Counted from the stretch's first letter, positions 30,640 through 42,879 are shown. The stretch is DNA of 64,000 nucleotides from Halichoerus grypus (GCF_964656455.1 NC_135716.1:104440389-104504388), one strand, 5' to 3'. Notes: generated from the sequence alone by a model not told the origin. A program made the numbers and translations.

Positions 30640-31389
30640 TCTGAGATGCTATGTGAAATGGCTAATAGAAAGCATTTGCACAAGCCCCTGCACCGAATAA
30701 CATAGGGCTGAGTGAGCTCAGGCTGTCCTGTTATCTCATCCATCCTTCGGGCAACGTCACTTCCAAATCAACTCAGAGAAATGATAATTTATTCTCCATT
30801 AAATAACTCATCCTAATGTTTAATAACTACTACAGTCACTTGGGTTTTTTTTCCCAATTTGAATTTGTCTAAATATAGCGAGAGCTCAAATTCTTGGCCC
30901 CAGAATGCAGCTTCTTAAAATCTTAATATATGGTATGATTTTGTTTCTATTTATCTGATAGGTCAGAGTCCCTGGATGGACTTGCAGTGCAGTATCCTTG
31001 GATGCAAAAATGTAACACATTTTAGACATCTTTGTTAGAATTTTATATTCTTCATTAGATACAGCACACGGATAGCGCCCCTAGAATAACCATGTAGGCA
31101 GGAAAATTGGGGGGGCAATGAAAACCTGTCATCCATGTCATTATTTCTGCATTCAGCCTTTCGGGAGGAGGAGAAGTGTCACTCAGGGCATCTCTGCAAT
31201 TGCCTGAGCTGCATCGGTGTCCCCGGCTGCCTGACACGATCCTGTCGAGCTTGCTGACACCCTCCTGTTTCCTCCCCCATCTATGCATCCCTACTCTCTT
31301 CTCAGTGGAAACAGGCCCGGTATTTGTTCCAACTGAATGGTAAATAGTAGCACGCACAATTTTGATGGGGTTTCTCTTTTTGAAAGAAC
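30640..31389. other. unique sequence, no gene seen
   Basis: No recognised repeat. It includes a GC-richer patch at about 31130-31320 and an antisense 100-aa ORF (31055-31357) without known motifs. Confidence 0.45.
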
Positions 31390-31590
31390 AGCTACCAGCT
31401 GCCTTGGGTGCTCGACAATGTGCTGGACACCACGCTCAGTGTCATTTCACTCACCCTTCGTAGCAAAGGTCCTCCGAGGTGGTATCTATTGTTCCTTCAT
31501 TTTACAGATGAGGCAGCTTATACTCTAGGAGTTTAAGTAACCTGCTCCACTCGTAAGTGAGAGAACTGGGGTTCAAAATGAAGTCAGACA
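31390..31590 (-). repeat. MIR, antisense
   Basis: GACAATGTGCTGGACACCAC, AGGTGGTATCTATTGTTCCT, TCATTTTACAGATGAGGCAG, GTTTAAGTAACCTGCTCCAC and GTAAGTGAGAGAACTGGGGT follow antisense MIR in order. Confidence 0.82.
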
Positions 31591-32589
31591 GCCAACAGAG
31601 AGAAATCTCCTAACTGCTGGATGTATCCTCAGCATCACTGATGAGCATGCCCTCAGGAGGCCAGAGGCTTAGCAGGGTGGGCTGATTCCCCTCACTCCTC
31701 AGCAGCCATGAAGCTCCCAGCTTTCTGTTCTGCCTCTGAGGGAAGAGCTGAATGATCAGCTCCTTTTCTGTATGAATCTGAAGGCTTCCCCAGCAAGGCC
31801 TCCTACATGGGCCCTCAGACCCTCTCAACTCCCCCCTCACGCCTGTAGTGTTTTTCCAGGGCATAAACCTTCCCATCTCCCAGTGAAGATGAATCCATCC
31901 GGATTAGATTTAGCTACTGGAGATGGTGCGGAAAAGGAGAAAGAGCAGCTAGCTATAAAAGGCCATAGAAAGACCAGGAAACTATTCAGGAATAAGTAGG
32001 TAGGCTCTGAAGTCAAACTTCACCTACCAAGCTGCTGATTGCCAATCGGCCCATTCCAAAAAGAATGAAAGGCTAACGTTCACTTGCCCCCAGTCTATTC
32101 TTTCCACTCTGGAGCCCACACATCCAGCGTATGGGACTTCACACAGCACTAAAACCAAGCTCCCACCTTGCTTCTTGCCCCTCTTGCTGCAATTTATATG
32201 CATTTATATTTTAAAAAGCTGATCATTTGGAGAAAGGAGTTCATTTCTCAACAAAATCTACAGCTGGTATAAATCAAAATTTCCATAAGGCTTTCACTCC
32301 ACACTGCTCCGCTGGGCACCAAGAAAGCATCTCTGCTTGATCTGGAGAATGGTGATCACTGGTGAGCTACTCTGCACCACTGGCCTCATTCAGACCATCT
32401 CTAAGGTGTCCCATGGGGGCCTAAGCTGTTTAGTAGAGGCTTCAGGAATGGGCTGGAGAATAATGGTAAAAAGATTTGCCTGGGAGTGCTGGGGTAATTC
32501 TATTACTTAAGTCACAAAGTCAAGTTAATTCCAATGAAATATTTATGAGGTTTATTTACTATCTATCTTCCACATTAGACTAGGGCTGG
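31591..32589. other. unique sequence, no gene seen
   Basis: Short overlapping ORFs (31610-31876 minus, 31772-31999 plus) have no family resemblance. No repeat recognised. Confidence 0.45.
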
Positions 32590-33245
32590 ATTAAGAGGCA
32601 ACCCAGCCAGCCAACTGTCCCAAACATCAATCTAAAAGGGGAGCCAAAACCACGTACTGCTAAAACCTGGCCGGGACGTCATAAGAAGGAAGCAGTGTGT
32701 ATTGACCTCATCACTTTTAGAGCACTAAATATGAACGGAAGAAGCACTAAATGCCTCCCAGCGAGAAGGAAAAATATCAAAGGAACAAGTTAAACTGCAT
32801 TCTAAGGAGCTGGAAGGAATTAGCCCCAGGGCTTTTGCTTTGCTGGATGAGACTTACAGATTTGAGGGCAGCGAAATTGCTCTGGACCAGAGAGAAGAGG
32901 CAGAGAGCACTCCCGCTAAGAAGCACTCCGATCCCTCCCTCTTAGTTGAAGGGATGCCAAATTATTCCCTTGGCCAGGGTAGCCACCCGTCTTGGTGTGC
33001 CTCTGGCTGGAGGGAGAGCTCCGCGTAGACAGGGCTACCGCTGTTCTGTTCAAGACTGTCCACTCAGCATCTAGCTCTGTGCCTGCCAGAGGGTGCAGCC
33101 TAGGGGCATGCCATGGCTCTGCTCTAGGGGGCGCCATTCGCAGATTGTGGGGTCAGTGTATCAGCCTCCCAGGCAGTGCACTACCATTTGGGCTGCATAC
33201 AGAGACCCCAAGATTTGTAGGTTGGCCTACTGAATGAGGAAATAA
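32590..33245. other. unclassified, GC-richer segment, possibly an old repeat
   Basis: Landmarks include GGCTGGATTAAGAGGCAACC, CTGTCCCAAACATCAATCTA, GGGGGCGCCATTCGCAGATT and TCAGCCTCCCAGGCAGTGCA. Four short ORFs overlap on both strands. I recognise no domain and cannot decide between unique DNA and an old interspersed repeat. Confidence 0.3.
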
Positions 33246-33289
33246 CATGTAGACAGAGAAGGATTAACTTTTTTTCCCCAGCCTTTTCT

Positions 33290-33741
33290 CCGCACATCCG
33301 TGTCATTCCCTTCATTTAGTCTTATGCCTTCCTCAGTTGCCTTGAGCAGGGCGGGAGAGCTTTCTGCCTCTAACCATCCTGTGCTAATTCATTCTCCTTA
33401 TTTGGCATGAGTCAGCTCTCTGTAACAACCCCAGATCATGCCACTTCCGTTCTTAAAAGCCTCCGATGGCTTCTCATTGCCAGCAGAAAGGATAGACTTC
33501 TTAGTGTGGAAATAAGACCCTCTATGATTAGTCCCAAACTGACTTGTCCAGAATCATCTCTCACTACTCCCTGCTTTTCATGCTCTGTGCTCCAGCCATG
33601 CCCAGTGTCAAATTCACTACATGCCTTCTCACTTGGGGCCACTGCCCATTCCATACCTGCTCCCAGGGCTCACCTTTTTCCCCCTTTTCAGTATTGGCAT
33701 GGGTTTTCCACATTGCATATATCTTTAAAAACAAATATTTT
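33290..33741 (+). repeat. L2 LINE, 3' half
   Basis: Sense L2 order: CCAGATCATGCCACTTCCGT, TTAAAAGCCTCCGATGGCTT, TCTCATTGCCAGCAGAAAGG, CATGCTCTGTGCTCCAGCCA and TTCCATACCTGCTCCCAG. The ORF at 33407-33880 is frame noise that runs into the SINE and its CA repeat. Confidence 0.85.
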
Positions 33742-33759
33742 TGTCATATTATGTATTTT

Positions 33760-33792
33760 TAAAAGATTTTATTTATTTATTTATTTATTTGA

Positions 33793-33841
<49 letters not shown>

Positions 33842-33982
33842 GAGGGAGAGGGAGAGAATCTCAAGCAGACGGCACACTGAGCATGGAGCCCAACCAGGGG
33901 TTTGATCCCACGACCCTGAGATCATGACCGGAGCCAAAACCAAGAGTCGGATGCTCAATCAACTGAGCCACCCAGGTGCCTC
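33760..33982 (-). mobile_element. Can-SINE containing an expanded (CA)n run
   Basis: It is antisense, with AAAAGATTTTATTTATTTAT, a (CA)n run of about 22 units where other copies have a GA-rich run, and a CTGAGCCACCCAGGTGCCTC end. TGTCATATTATGTATTTT (33742-33759) and TGTCAAATTATATTTT (33983-33998) look like a diverged target-site duplication. Confidence 0.95.
33794..33838. repeat. (CA)n microsatellite inside a SINE
   Basis: An uninterrupted run of about 22 dinucleotides. Length polymorphism is likely. Confidence 0.97.
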
Positions 33983-33989
33983 TGTCAAA

Positions 33990-34995
33990 TTATATTTTTC
34001 TTACGAATTTTTAATTTTAGAATAGTTTCACATTTACGGAAAAGCTGCAAAGAGGGTACAGAGAGTTCCCATAGATCACACACCCAGTTTTTCTTATTAT
34101 TAACATCTCATGCTGGCCCTGGTGCACTCGTCATAACTAATCAATCAATAGTGATACCTTATTATTAACCGAAGCCCATACTTTATTCAGTGTCTGAACC
34201 AAAGCTCATACTTTATTTCCTTAGTTCTTATTTGATTTTTCTTTTGCAGGATCCTACCCAGGATATCACATTACATTTAATTTTGATGTGTCCTGAGGCT
34301 TCTCTTGGTTATGGCGGTTTCATAAACTTCCCTTGTTTTTTGATGGCCCTGACTCTTTGGAGGACTATTGGTCAGATATTTTGTAGGATGCCCATCTACT
34401 AGAATTTGCCCGGTGGTTTTTTTCCTGATTACACTGGGGTTATAGGTTTTGGGGAAGAAGACCACAAAGTGCCATTCTCGTCACATGATATCAAGGATAA
34501 ATGCTATCAACATGTCTTACCGCTATTAATGTCAACCTTGATCACCTGGCTGGGGTGGAGTTTTCCAGGTGTCTCTTCTGTAAAGTTACTCCCCATACCC
34601 TTTTCCATATTGTATTCTTCGGAAGGAAGTCACTATATGCAGCTCATACTTAAGGGCTGGGAAGTTATGCTCCACCTTCTTGAGGAGGGAGCATCTACAT
34701 AAATTATCAAATTAGATTTCTAAAGCCATTTTGTTCTCTTGAATGTCTATTTTTACCCACAAGTTTCTAATAACCAGTGTGGCTTATTCTCAGTGGATTG
34801 TTTTGACTTTGGGTAGTCACAGAATTAGGGTAAAACGTAGATATATGGTTCAGTTTTTCTCATTTCCTTTCAAGGCCTATCCTCTGAACTGGAATTACTT
34901 GTTACATTTTAAATATATAATTTATAGCCTTTATTTAAACTTTACGAATAATAGAGAATGCCATCTATTCTCTAGAAAGAGGAGAAACAAAAGAC
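33990..34995 (-). repeat. old L1 3'UTR region, antisense
   Basis: AGAATAGTTTCACATTTACG, GTACAGAGAGTTCCCATAGA, GCAGGATCCTACCCAGGATA, TGTCCTGAGGCTTCTCTTGG, GGTCAGATATTTTGTAGGAT, ACATGATATCAAGGATAAAT and GTAAAGTTACTCCCCATACC are landmarks of the long 3'UTR of old (L1M-class) elements, antisense. The ORFs at 34190-34402, 34406-34702 and 34743-35030 are chance frames. Confidence 0.8.
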
Positions 34996-35985
34996 TTGAA
35001 ATGTTAATGATTCAGATTAGCAGAGAGTGAAAATTATTAATACACTAGACAACTATTGTTTTATATATATCTGCCTAGGAAGAAGTTGTAGAAGAATTCT
35101 GACCTGTTAAGAAAAAAAAATCATTTATTCTTAAAGTGGCACAAATGCATTCTGACCATCTGAGGACAATTCAGTGACTGTCAAGAATCTGTTCTGATGC
35201 TCTCCCATGTCCCACACCAATACGTGTTATTACTTGAGTGCCACGATGTGAAGCAGAAAGAGGCGACTCTCCTGCGCGAGTTCCAACGCTCTATGTTCTT
35301 CATTTAATATACTTTCCCAGAAGAAAGAATCTGCCACTGCCTATTATCAGATTCAGACAGATTATCCTGTTTTTTGAATTGGCAAGTCTTTAGAGTAAAC
35401 ATCTCTTGGCACAAACAGATTGTGCTTGTAAAGCCTTTCTGTCTAAAAGACAGAAAAACCCACCACCAAAGAAACATCTTGTTCAGCTTTCCCTAAGAGT
35501 CAGCTTGAAAAAAGGCAACCAAGTGCACCCAGATGGCAACTAGCTCATCACTACCCGCCTCACGGAATTCCAATGACCTTTTTCCCCCAAGCCAATTTAT
35601 GTGTGGATAAGACCTAAATCTAGACACTTAAAGATTTACGGTAAAGTTGTTATCCCTAAGTATTCCCAATAAGTAAACAGTTAAGACATGATTCAAATGG
35701 CCTGAATTTGATCCCTGGAATCCCCCTAAAAGTGCTTTCCCTGGGGCACAATTTCCCTGAGGGGAAAAAAAAAAAAGAACAAAAGAAATGAAATCAGACT
35801 TCATTTTGGAATATCTGCATTGATAAGGGAAAGGAGCTATTAATCACAGAAATGTGTCTTAAAGTTGAACTTTCTAAAGCAAAACTGCACAGTATTTAGT
35901 AAATGTAAAATAATTATTGAAATTCATAAGCAAGCAAGCCATGGGCACTAGAATGAGTGATTCAGGAGCTTCACATTAGTCATTT
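34996..35985. other. unique sequence, no gene seen
   Basis: About 1 kb with no repeat recognised and no coding support. Confidence 0.5.
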
Positions 35986-36180
35986 TATTGTTTTTTTTTA
36001 ATTAACATATAATGTATTATTTATTTCCGGGGTACAGGTCTGTGATTCATCAGTCTTAACAATTCACAGCGCTCACCACAACGCATACCCTCCCCAATGT
36101 CCATCACCCAGCCACCCCAACCCTCCCACCCCCCACCACTCCAGCAACCCTCAGTTTGTTTCCTGAGATTAAGAGTCTCT
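35986..36180 (-). mobile_element. carnivore L1 3'UTR, short antisense insertion
   Basis: TAATTAACATATAATGTATT, TTCCGGGGTACAGGTCTGTG, CCAATGTCCATCACCCAGCC, CCCCACCACTCCAGCAACCC and CAGTTTGTTTCCTGAGATTA match the second 3'UTR module at 25905-26090. Severe 5' truncation leaves about 195 bp. Confidence 0.9.
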
Positions 36181-37418
36181 TATTTGGTTTTGAAGTGACC
36201 AACTATAGGAGGCATATCATGTCCACCCAATTATCTCCCTGTATTCCGAACAGGTGACACTGGGTATGTCTCAGTAGACACAACATGGAAGCCAACGACA
36301 TCAGAATTACGTGAGTGACTGTTCCCAGCTGGAGAACTATACACATCTCTGTATGTTGCCATGAAGTGAGATCCACCGCATTTACCAAACAGTACACAAA
36401 GTAAGATCTAATTTTTGGTAAAATACAGATCTATAGTATGAATGTCTACATATGCAAAAAAAAAGTCTAAAATGCACTAAAATGAATTGTGAGAATATGA
36501 GTGATCTTTATTTTTCTCTTGTACTTTACTATACTTTCAGAATTTTTCTAATAGTACTTTTTAGAAACTTAACTTAAAAATAAAGATAGACATAAACATA
36601 ATTTTTCTCTTTCCTGCCAGAATTTTTTCTTTTTCTCAGTCATATGTCTCTTAACTTACTTTCATACCCTTTGTTATTTGCAACTAAGTAGAAGGAATTC
36701 GGACTTCTTAAGAAAAAAATGTATTAACAGTATGGTATCTGATGGTGACTTGGATCAATTGGAGGCTACGTAGAAAAAAATTAAAATTCCATTTGGTTTT
36801 TTTCCTGCAAGAATTTTTAAAGCCTCTTAAGGGTTTATAAACAATCTGACTATACATCAAATTTTTGTATTTACAGCATCTGTTATCATTGGTGGTCATA
36901 AACATAACTTGACTTTTTTCCACGAGGAAGAGAAGTATGCAGTTTCTCTGGTTAATTCGCATACCTAAAAGCCTCAAAATCTCCTGGAACTGATAAAGTC
37001 TATCAGAGTCCCTTTGGTAGGAATGAGGGGAAGCTTATGCATTAAACAGGACCAAGTTCTCATATTCAAATGAATTTCCAATAGTTTGTGCATTTTTTTG
37101 AATTGTAAAATAGGAAGGTTTCTGGCAGCAAAACTAATATGCATTGCCTTGGATAGGGCATGAACCATGAGAAGGGTACTGGCAGCCACAACAGAGGAAT
37201 ATACTCTTCATATGCCCTTGACCGCTTCTTCTCTAGGCACAGGCCCTTCTCTGGGTAAGGCGCCCAGCTACGGGAGGGAAGGGCAAACACAGAACAGTGG
37301 GGGAGGAAGGAGACAGCCACATAACCAACCAGAGTCAACTGAGCAATGTTCCAGACACTCTGAAAAATTCACAGAATGCAGAAAATCATAATATAGGGAT
37401 TGAAAACACAGCTCCTAG
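36181..37418. other. unique or unresolved sequence
   Basis: No gene is visible. Overlapping short antisense ORFs at 36708-37338 match no known family. Confidence 0.45.
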
Positions 37419-37602
37419 AATAGTGCTTAAACTTTTAATGCACACCAGGATCACCCTGAAGAGATTGTTAAAACACAGATTCTGGGGCCTCCCATCCAAA
37501 GATTTGGATTCAGTCAATCTAGAGTATGCCCAAGAATTTGCATTTTTCACAAGTTCCCAGATATTGTTGATGCTGCTGGTCTACAGATCACACTTTGAGA
37601 AT
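37419..37602 (-). mobile_element. hAT-Charlie MITE (MER5A-like), antisense
   Basis: ATGCACACCAGGATCACCCT, GAGATTGTTAAAACACAGAT, TTCTGGGGCCTCCCATCCAA, a GAATTTGCATTTTTCACAAG block, TTCCCAGATATTGTTGATGC and TGCTGGTCTACAGATCACAC, ending CTTTGAGAA, follow MER5A reversed over nearly its full ~190 bp. It is non-autonomous and immobile. Confidence 0.85.
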
Positions 37603-37609
37603 AAATAGA

Positions 37610-37830
37610 CTCTATTTGGCCTTAAATACTGTCTCTACCACTCACTGGCTGTGTTAAACAAGTGGATGACCCAGTCCCTCCCAGGCTCAGTCAACTCCTC
37701 TGTGAAATGGGGTAATACTAGCTCTTGCCTCCTAGTGTTTTTGTGAGGATAATATGAGAAAAGCCATCTAAGGCTCTTGGAAAAACACTCAATAAATGTC
37801 AGCTATTATTATTAATATTAACATTATTTT
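37610..37830 (+). repeat. MIR
   Basis: GTCTCTACCACTCACTGGCT, GTGTTAAACAAGTGGATGAC, CTCTGTGAAATGGGGTAATA, TTGTGAGGATAATATGAGAA, then CACTCAATAAATGTCAGCTA, in MIR order and sense. Confidence 0.88.
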
Positions 37831-37930
37831 GATATTGTATCGAATCTTCCTGATTTCAGTTGAGGAAACTGAGGCCCCAAGAGATTGAGTGACTGGCACA
37901 TGGTCTCAAGGCTAGTGATCAGTGAAGCTG
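37831..37930 (-). repeat. MIR fragment, antisense, next to a sense MIR
   Basis: AGTTGAGGAAACTGAGGCCC, CAAGAGATTGAGTGACTGGC and a CTCAAGGCTAGTGATCAGTG block match the antisense MIR core. With the preceding MIR it forms a tail-to-tail pair. Confidence 0.7.
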
Positions 37931-38774
37931 GCATGTGGACCTTGGCCTTCCAGACCGTCTCAAGACACCAGACAGAGCGTACCCTGGGACATCTCGCAGA
38001 GGCTGAACATTTTCAGCTGGTCTCAAACCCATGATCTTCATGTAGGAAATAAATACCAAAACAAGCCTGCAAAGGTTGCAAGCATCTAACAAAGCTGACT
38101 GACACCAACCATGTCCTGCTTCTGCCAAATTGAAAGGGAACATACTGTACTGGGTTATCAAAATGGGAAACCAAGGTCATGCTGAATGAGGAAACTGTTA
38201 GAGCCCTAATAACTGAGGTGTTGGTATTCCTCCTCTTTCTGGAGAACATGAGGGGTCTGGTGGACATGAAACACACCCTTTGACCCCAGGAATTTATCAG
38301 GGGGACAATTCACAGTCATAATCTAAGCTGCCAACAGGACACTTGGGATAACAGAAAATTATCCCCAGACTGTTGCCTACCTTTGGCCTGCTGAAAAAGA
38401 GAGAATTCTTTAACTTTGGCTTTAATGAAATGCACAATTATGCATTTTTTAGAAGAACAGAACAAGCATCCTTTCCCAGCCAATAGAATGTAATGTGCTT
38501 TTCAGTAAAGCTGCTGAGAAAAGCAATAAATCCCAGCCTTGCCATATTAATATGTCTGACCTAGAAATCAAGAAAGAAGATGCTCTTCTCAAATCTCCAA
38601 TCAGCTTTCTGCTTTGGGAAATTGGAACACTAGGGAGAAACAGAGATCCTGGAACATTATCTTCAAAGCAGAACTGAAAGGAATACTTTAGATTAAGAAT
38701 AACTTCACAACATTCAGAAGATTCCAGCAATCCTTACATGATATCAGAAAACTGCTTTGAATTTTTAATGAATT
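37931..38774. other. unique sequence, no gene seen
   Basis: Short antisense ORFs (37919-38161, 38013-38276, 38449-38730) overlap in different frames and resemble no family. Confidence 0.45.
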
Positions 38775-38880
38775 GATAACTTACTTAACAGGATTATGAT
38801 GACAATTAATACAGACCGTAGCACATAGTAAATGCTCTGTTACTGTTTGCAACCACGATTATGAATTATGATGATTTGGG
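38775..38880 (+). repeat. MIR 3' end
   Basis: GGATTATGATGACAATTAAT, ACAGACCGTAGCACATAGTA and AATGCTCTGTTACTGTTTGC match the MIR terminus in sense. Confidence 0.7.
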
Positions 38881-41129
38881 GCTGTGGTAAAGCCAAGGGT
38901 TTACAGGCTGGTTCAGATCTCTGTGACTTTCACGATTCTGTGAAGTAAAGAAATCTGCTCCCTCAATGGGATTCAATAGAGAGAGTAACTGAGGGGAAGA
39001 AAAATATTTTAACAATGAAAGTTTTAGTAAACAAGGAAACAAGTCTTTTTAAAAAGAGCTGCATTTGGGTTTTGTTCATTTTTTAAAAAATCAAATTGGT
39101 TTATGTATTCTGTGAAGAAATATTCAGGACTTTTCAAAACCACAACTGATCGATTTTAACCAGGTAATCAGAATATGCACACAGACATACAGTAGGAAAA
39201 ATGGTATGTCTTTTATTCTGACTTTCCAGTTCATCACAATCGGGTTCTTAGAGACCTGATGATCTCACAGGATATTTTCACTAACTGTAATTTTGTAATG
39301 TGTTCTGACATCCTACTGAGTTCTGAATGGCCAACTTTTATCAGTATTTTGGAACGGGACAGTTCCAGCTACTCATAGTACCAGGGCCCAAATGCATGTG
39401 TTTTCATACAATGTTGGAAATATAACCTATGCAGTTATTCATGAGGGTTGTAAAACTACGATTCAGGGCAAGTCAAAAAAGATGCTGATTACAATCACTT
39501 TTTCACCTCCTTTAAGAAGAGAGTTTAGGTTCATTAAACAGGGGTTTAATTTCAGCTGTGTAAAAAATACATCAGCATGTAACCAGGAAGGAATGGAAAA
39601 CAGAACACGGTTTTCACCAGTCAATCCTGTACCTTTCAGAGTTTGTACCCCTCGCAGACTCTCCTCTCTTGTCCTGTCAGGTTTCTACTTCAATCCAGGA
39701 CCACCATCGGATTCTGGGCTCTATCTATTACAAACCTACCCTGCCCTGTGAGCTTGGATGCTCTCTGACCTCCCGAGCTCCTCCACTTTCTGCTACACTT
39801 CAAATATTAGCTGACAGTTAGTAGAATCCCCAGCCTTTCGATGATGTGTGGTCTTGGGGAGTTCCTACCTCACCTCAGCTGGCTCCTATTGACCCCAAAC
39901 CAACTCATCTATGGCCAACGGCCCATGAAGCCCCCTGATTTCCTGCCAGAGGTAACTCTGAAATTGATGCATTAGGTAGGAGGGTGATTAAATGTTTTGT
40001 TCAGTCTTAGTAACGTAGGCTACGGACATAATTTCATACAATAAAAAGTGGGAGTCAAGAGAAAAATGGGGGGCGGGGTCCAAAGTTTTCATGTAAACTA
40101 CAAAGCCTTGCAGAAGAAGTTCCCTGTTGGATAAACTTGATTTATGTTCTCCCCCATACTTCTTGCACAGCATGTTTATGTCTTAGACCAACGTGTTCTA
40201 TCAGTGGAGGATGTCTCGACACCCTTCCGGCTTCCCTCTGCCGCAAAGGCAAGCACCTTATTTTTTGAAGCCTGCTGACTGGCTACATCATGTAGAACGG
40301 GTTATTAAATTCATCTAGCTCTCAGTGCTACTTTCCCCAGAAAGGAAGACTTTGAGGAAATCAAAACAGCAGCAGGTCATGCAGGCAAACACTCATTTAG
40401 CTGTCATTAGCCCTCGGTGAGGAATCCTAATTCTGCCACGAAGGGCAAAAGAAGGCAGCTTTATTTCTCATCTGCATCTTTTGAATTCTAATAAGGGGAA
40501 AAAAGACATCTTTCTTTTTCTTTTTAAAGCCTAGAAGGAGATAGTGATCTATCTTTGATCACTTCCGTGCCATACTTACAGAATATAATAGAGAATTGCT
40601 CAAATAGCAAAATACAGTGTGAGCTCCATCTACAACTAGAATTATGTCCCACACAACAGCATCGGCTAGCTAATTCTGAGCCAAATAACAGTGATTCATT
40701 ACATAAAAATTCACAAAAAAACAAATTTTGTTTCTCTAGAAGGCTTCCAGGCCATCTATCTCAAAGCTCCACTAAATAGTTTTGCATTCATCAAAACGTA
40801 CTTAAAACTAAGGGTGCCCTAGGCTCTGAAAGATCAGTGGCTGGGCAGTAATGTGGTGCCATCTAGCTTCCCTCCTCAGGGATATTCGTCCATCACTAGA
40901 TGTTCTCAAATGCCTGAAGAAATTAGACTGGGTTCAACAATGGGCTACAGCTTGATGAGTCAGAAACAGACAAAGAGAAAAATGCCTCCTTTCATATTCA
41001 TGCAAAGACAATTGAACACCAGAGGTGGAGTCTGGAGATCCTCTGAATCTGAGCCCACTACCCCAGCCAGGCTTTCCCCACCTCGTCACCTGTGCCCCTG
41101 CAGGAGGAGAATGTGATCTGGAACACACA
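38881..41129. other. 2.2 kb with no repeat or gene recognised
   Basis: It holds several short ORFs, such as 39392-39751 (119 aa, +) and 40934-41230 (98 aa, minus), with no recognisable motif. It is one of the two longest repeat-poor stretches. Confidence 0.45.
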
Positions 41130-41645
41130 CACAGTGCCTCTGGTGGGGGCTCCGCACACCGTGCATTTCTCCTGACCACCTCCAAACACGCCTTCAATAT
41201 TCCCACCTCTGCCACAAATGCTCTTCCCAACCAAGAACTCCTCCCCCTTTAATCCCCCTCTCAGATCCTTCCAAATTCAAGTCTCACTTCCCATTGCAGC
41301 CTTTCCCTGACCATACCAAACTCCAACAATGGTCTCATCTCTGGGTTACATTGTGTTCTCAGTTCTTCATTGTGTCTTTCGTTACTCTGCGTGCGCCTAC
41401 TTGCCCATTCCAGTCCTCAACCTGGGGTCTCCTACTCGTCCTTCAAGGCTCAGGTCCACTGTCAGCAGCTCTACTTGACCACACACTCCCTCCGACAAAC
41501 CCATACGCTGCCTCCTTCGTGTGTATACCTCTACTAGAGAACTCATTTTTTTTCTCACCCTATTAGACTCTAAGCAGGGGCTGTGTTTTAGCCTTCCACT
41601 TTAATCATCAGTAAATTGTTGTTGAGTAAGTAAATGGTTGAAAGA
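41130..41645 (+). repeat. L2 LINE, 3' end
   Basis: CACGCCTTCAATATTCCCAC, CCACAAATGCTCTTCCCAAC, TCCTACTCGTCCTTCAAGGC, TCAGGTCCACTGTCAGCAGC, ACACACTCCCTCCGACAAAC, TTAGACTCTAAGCAGGGGCT and a TTGTTGAGTAAGTAAATGG end follow L2 in sense. Repetition of some landmarks suggests two overlapping L2 ends. Confidence 0.8.
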
Positions 41646-42284
41646 ATGAGACATAGCCTTTGAATTATTTAATGTTACATAGTGTTTCTCCAACTAGTCT
41701 ACATTTTTTGCGGAAGGACTGTATCTTTCAATCCTTCCCTTGCCATAATCCTCCACACAATGACTGATCCTTGCTTAATCTCTTCTGACCCTACTTAAAA
41801 AAACAAAAACAAACAAAACGAAAACCCTACATTTCCCTAGTGAATTTACTCTCCACTCTCTAAAATAAGCAGTCTCCTTCCCCCCCCATCCACACTCCTA
41901 TTCTCATTCCCAACTGAAGGCTTTGCTTCTAATTTCACTGAAAAATAGATGTAATCTGGGTTCTGGCTGTTTGATTGACCAGACACTGAGATCTTCCTTC
42001 CACATAATATTGAAAAATGCGTAATAAAATATTTTTTTTTAATTTGCAAATAATTGGATGAAATGGCAAAAAATTAGGGAAATGAGATGGCATCCGAAGT
42101 GAGACCAGGAGACGAGGGAAGCACTGAAGCATCCCACACATGCTGCTGAGGTACCCACCCTTGGCTCTCATTGCTCAGGAGGGACTGGAGGTAAAGACTA
42201 CACTGGGGCCCAGGCTCTGGAGCCAGGTGGAGGTCTGCCCACACCCAAGATACACACTGTTCTCAACACATTATCCAGAGTAAT
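41646..42284. other. unique or unresolved sequence
   Basis: No gene is visible. A short A-rich (AAAAC)n run lies near 41797-41825. Confidence 0.4.
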
Positions 42285-42800
42285 CATTTCAAAATGTCTC
42301 TCAACTGCTCACAATTCCCCAGAGACTCCTTATTTCCATGGCCCTTCAAGGATCTCCTTGACCGGAGGCTCCTCCCCACCTCCTTGAACTCCCTCTTGCC
42401 TCTCTCCCACTCATTCACTCCACTCCCGCCATACTGGCCTCCTTGCTCTTCCTCATGTTGTTGCAATCCCTGCTGCAACAGCCACACCTCTTCCCACATC
42501 AGGTCCTCAACTTCCCATTCCCCTTTCTAGTATCCTCATCTTCATGTGGCCTATCCCCCACTCCATCCAGCTCAGTGTAACATCCTCAAAAAGGCCTTCC
42601 TTGATTACATTATAAAATGGACCTCTCTCCCTTCATTCTCCATTCCCTCCCCCAAATTCACCTTGCTTCACAGCACTATCATGACCCGAAAGTACACTTC
42701 AAATTTTTGTTAAATATTTATTATCTGTCTTCCCAACTTGAATGTGAACTTTATGATGGAAGAAATTTTCTCTTTCTTATTTAGATCAATAAACCAATCC
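42285..42800 (+). repeat. L2 LINE, 3' half
   Basis: AGAGTAATCATTTCAAAATG, CTCACAATTCCCCAGAGACT, CACTCATTCACTCCACTCCC, CTTGCTCTTCCTCATGTTGT, CATCCTCAAAAAGGCCTTCC and CTTGAATGTGAACTTTATGA follow L2 in sense. Confidence 0.82.
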
Positions 42801-42879
42801 TAGCTTGGGTCTGAAGAGGGGTGCTTTATTCACACTTAACTTTGTCCAAATGATACGGTCTTCAGAGGAAAGGGGACAT

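Noticed and set aside
33407..33880. 157-aa ORF
   Set aside because: It runs through an L2, a SINE and a (CA)n run that gives a Thr-His repeat. Not a protein.
34190..35030. Three successive plus-strand ORFs as one gene
   Set aside because: The stretch is the antisense 3'UTR of an old L1, which is non-coding.
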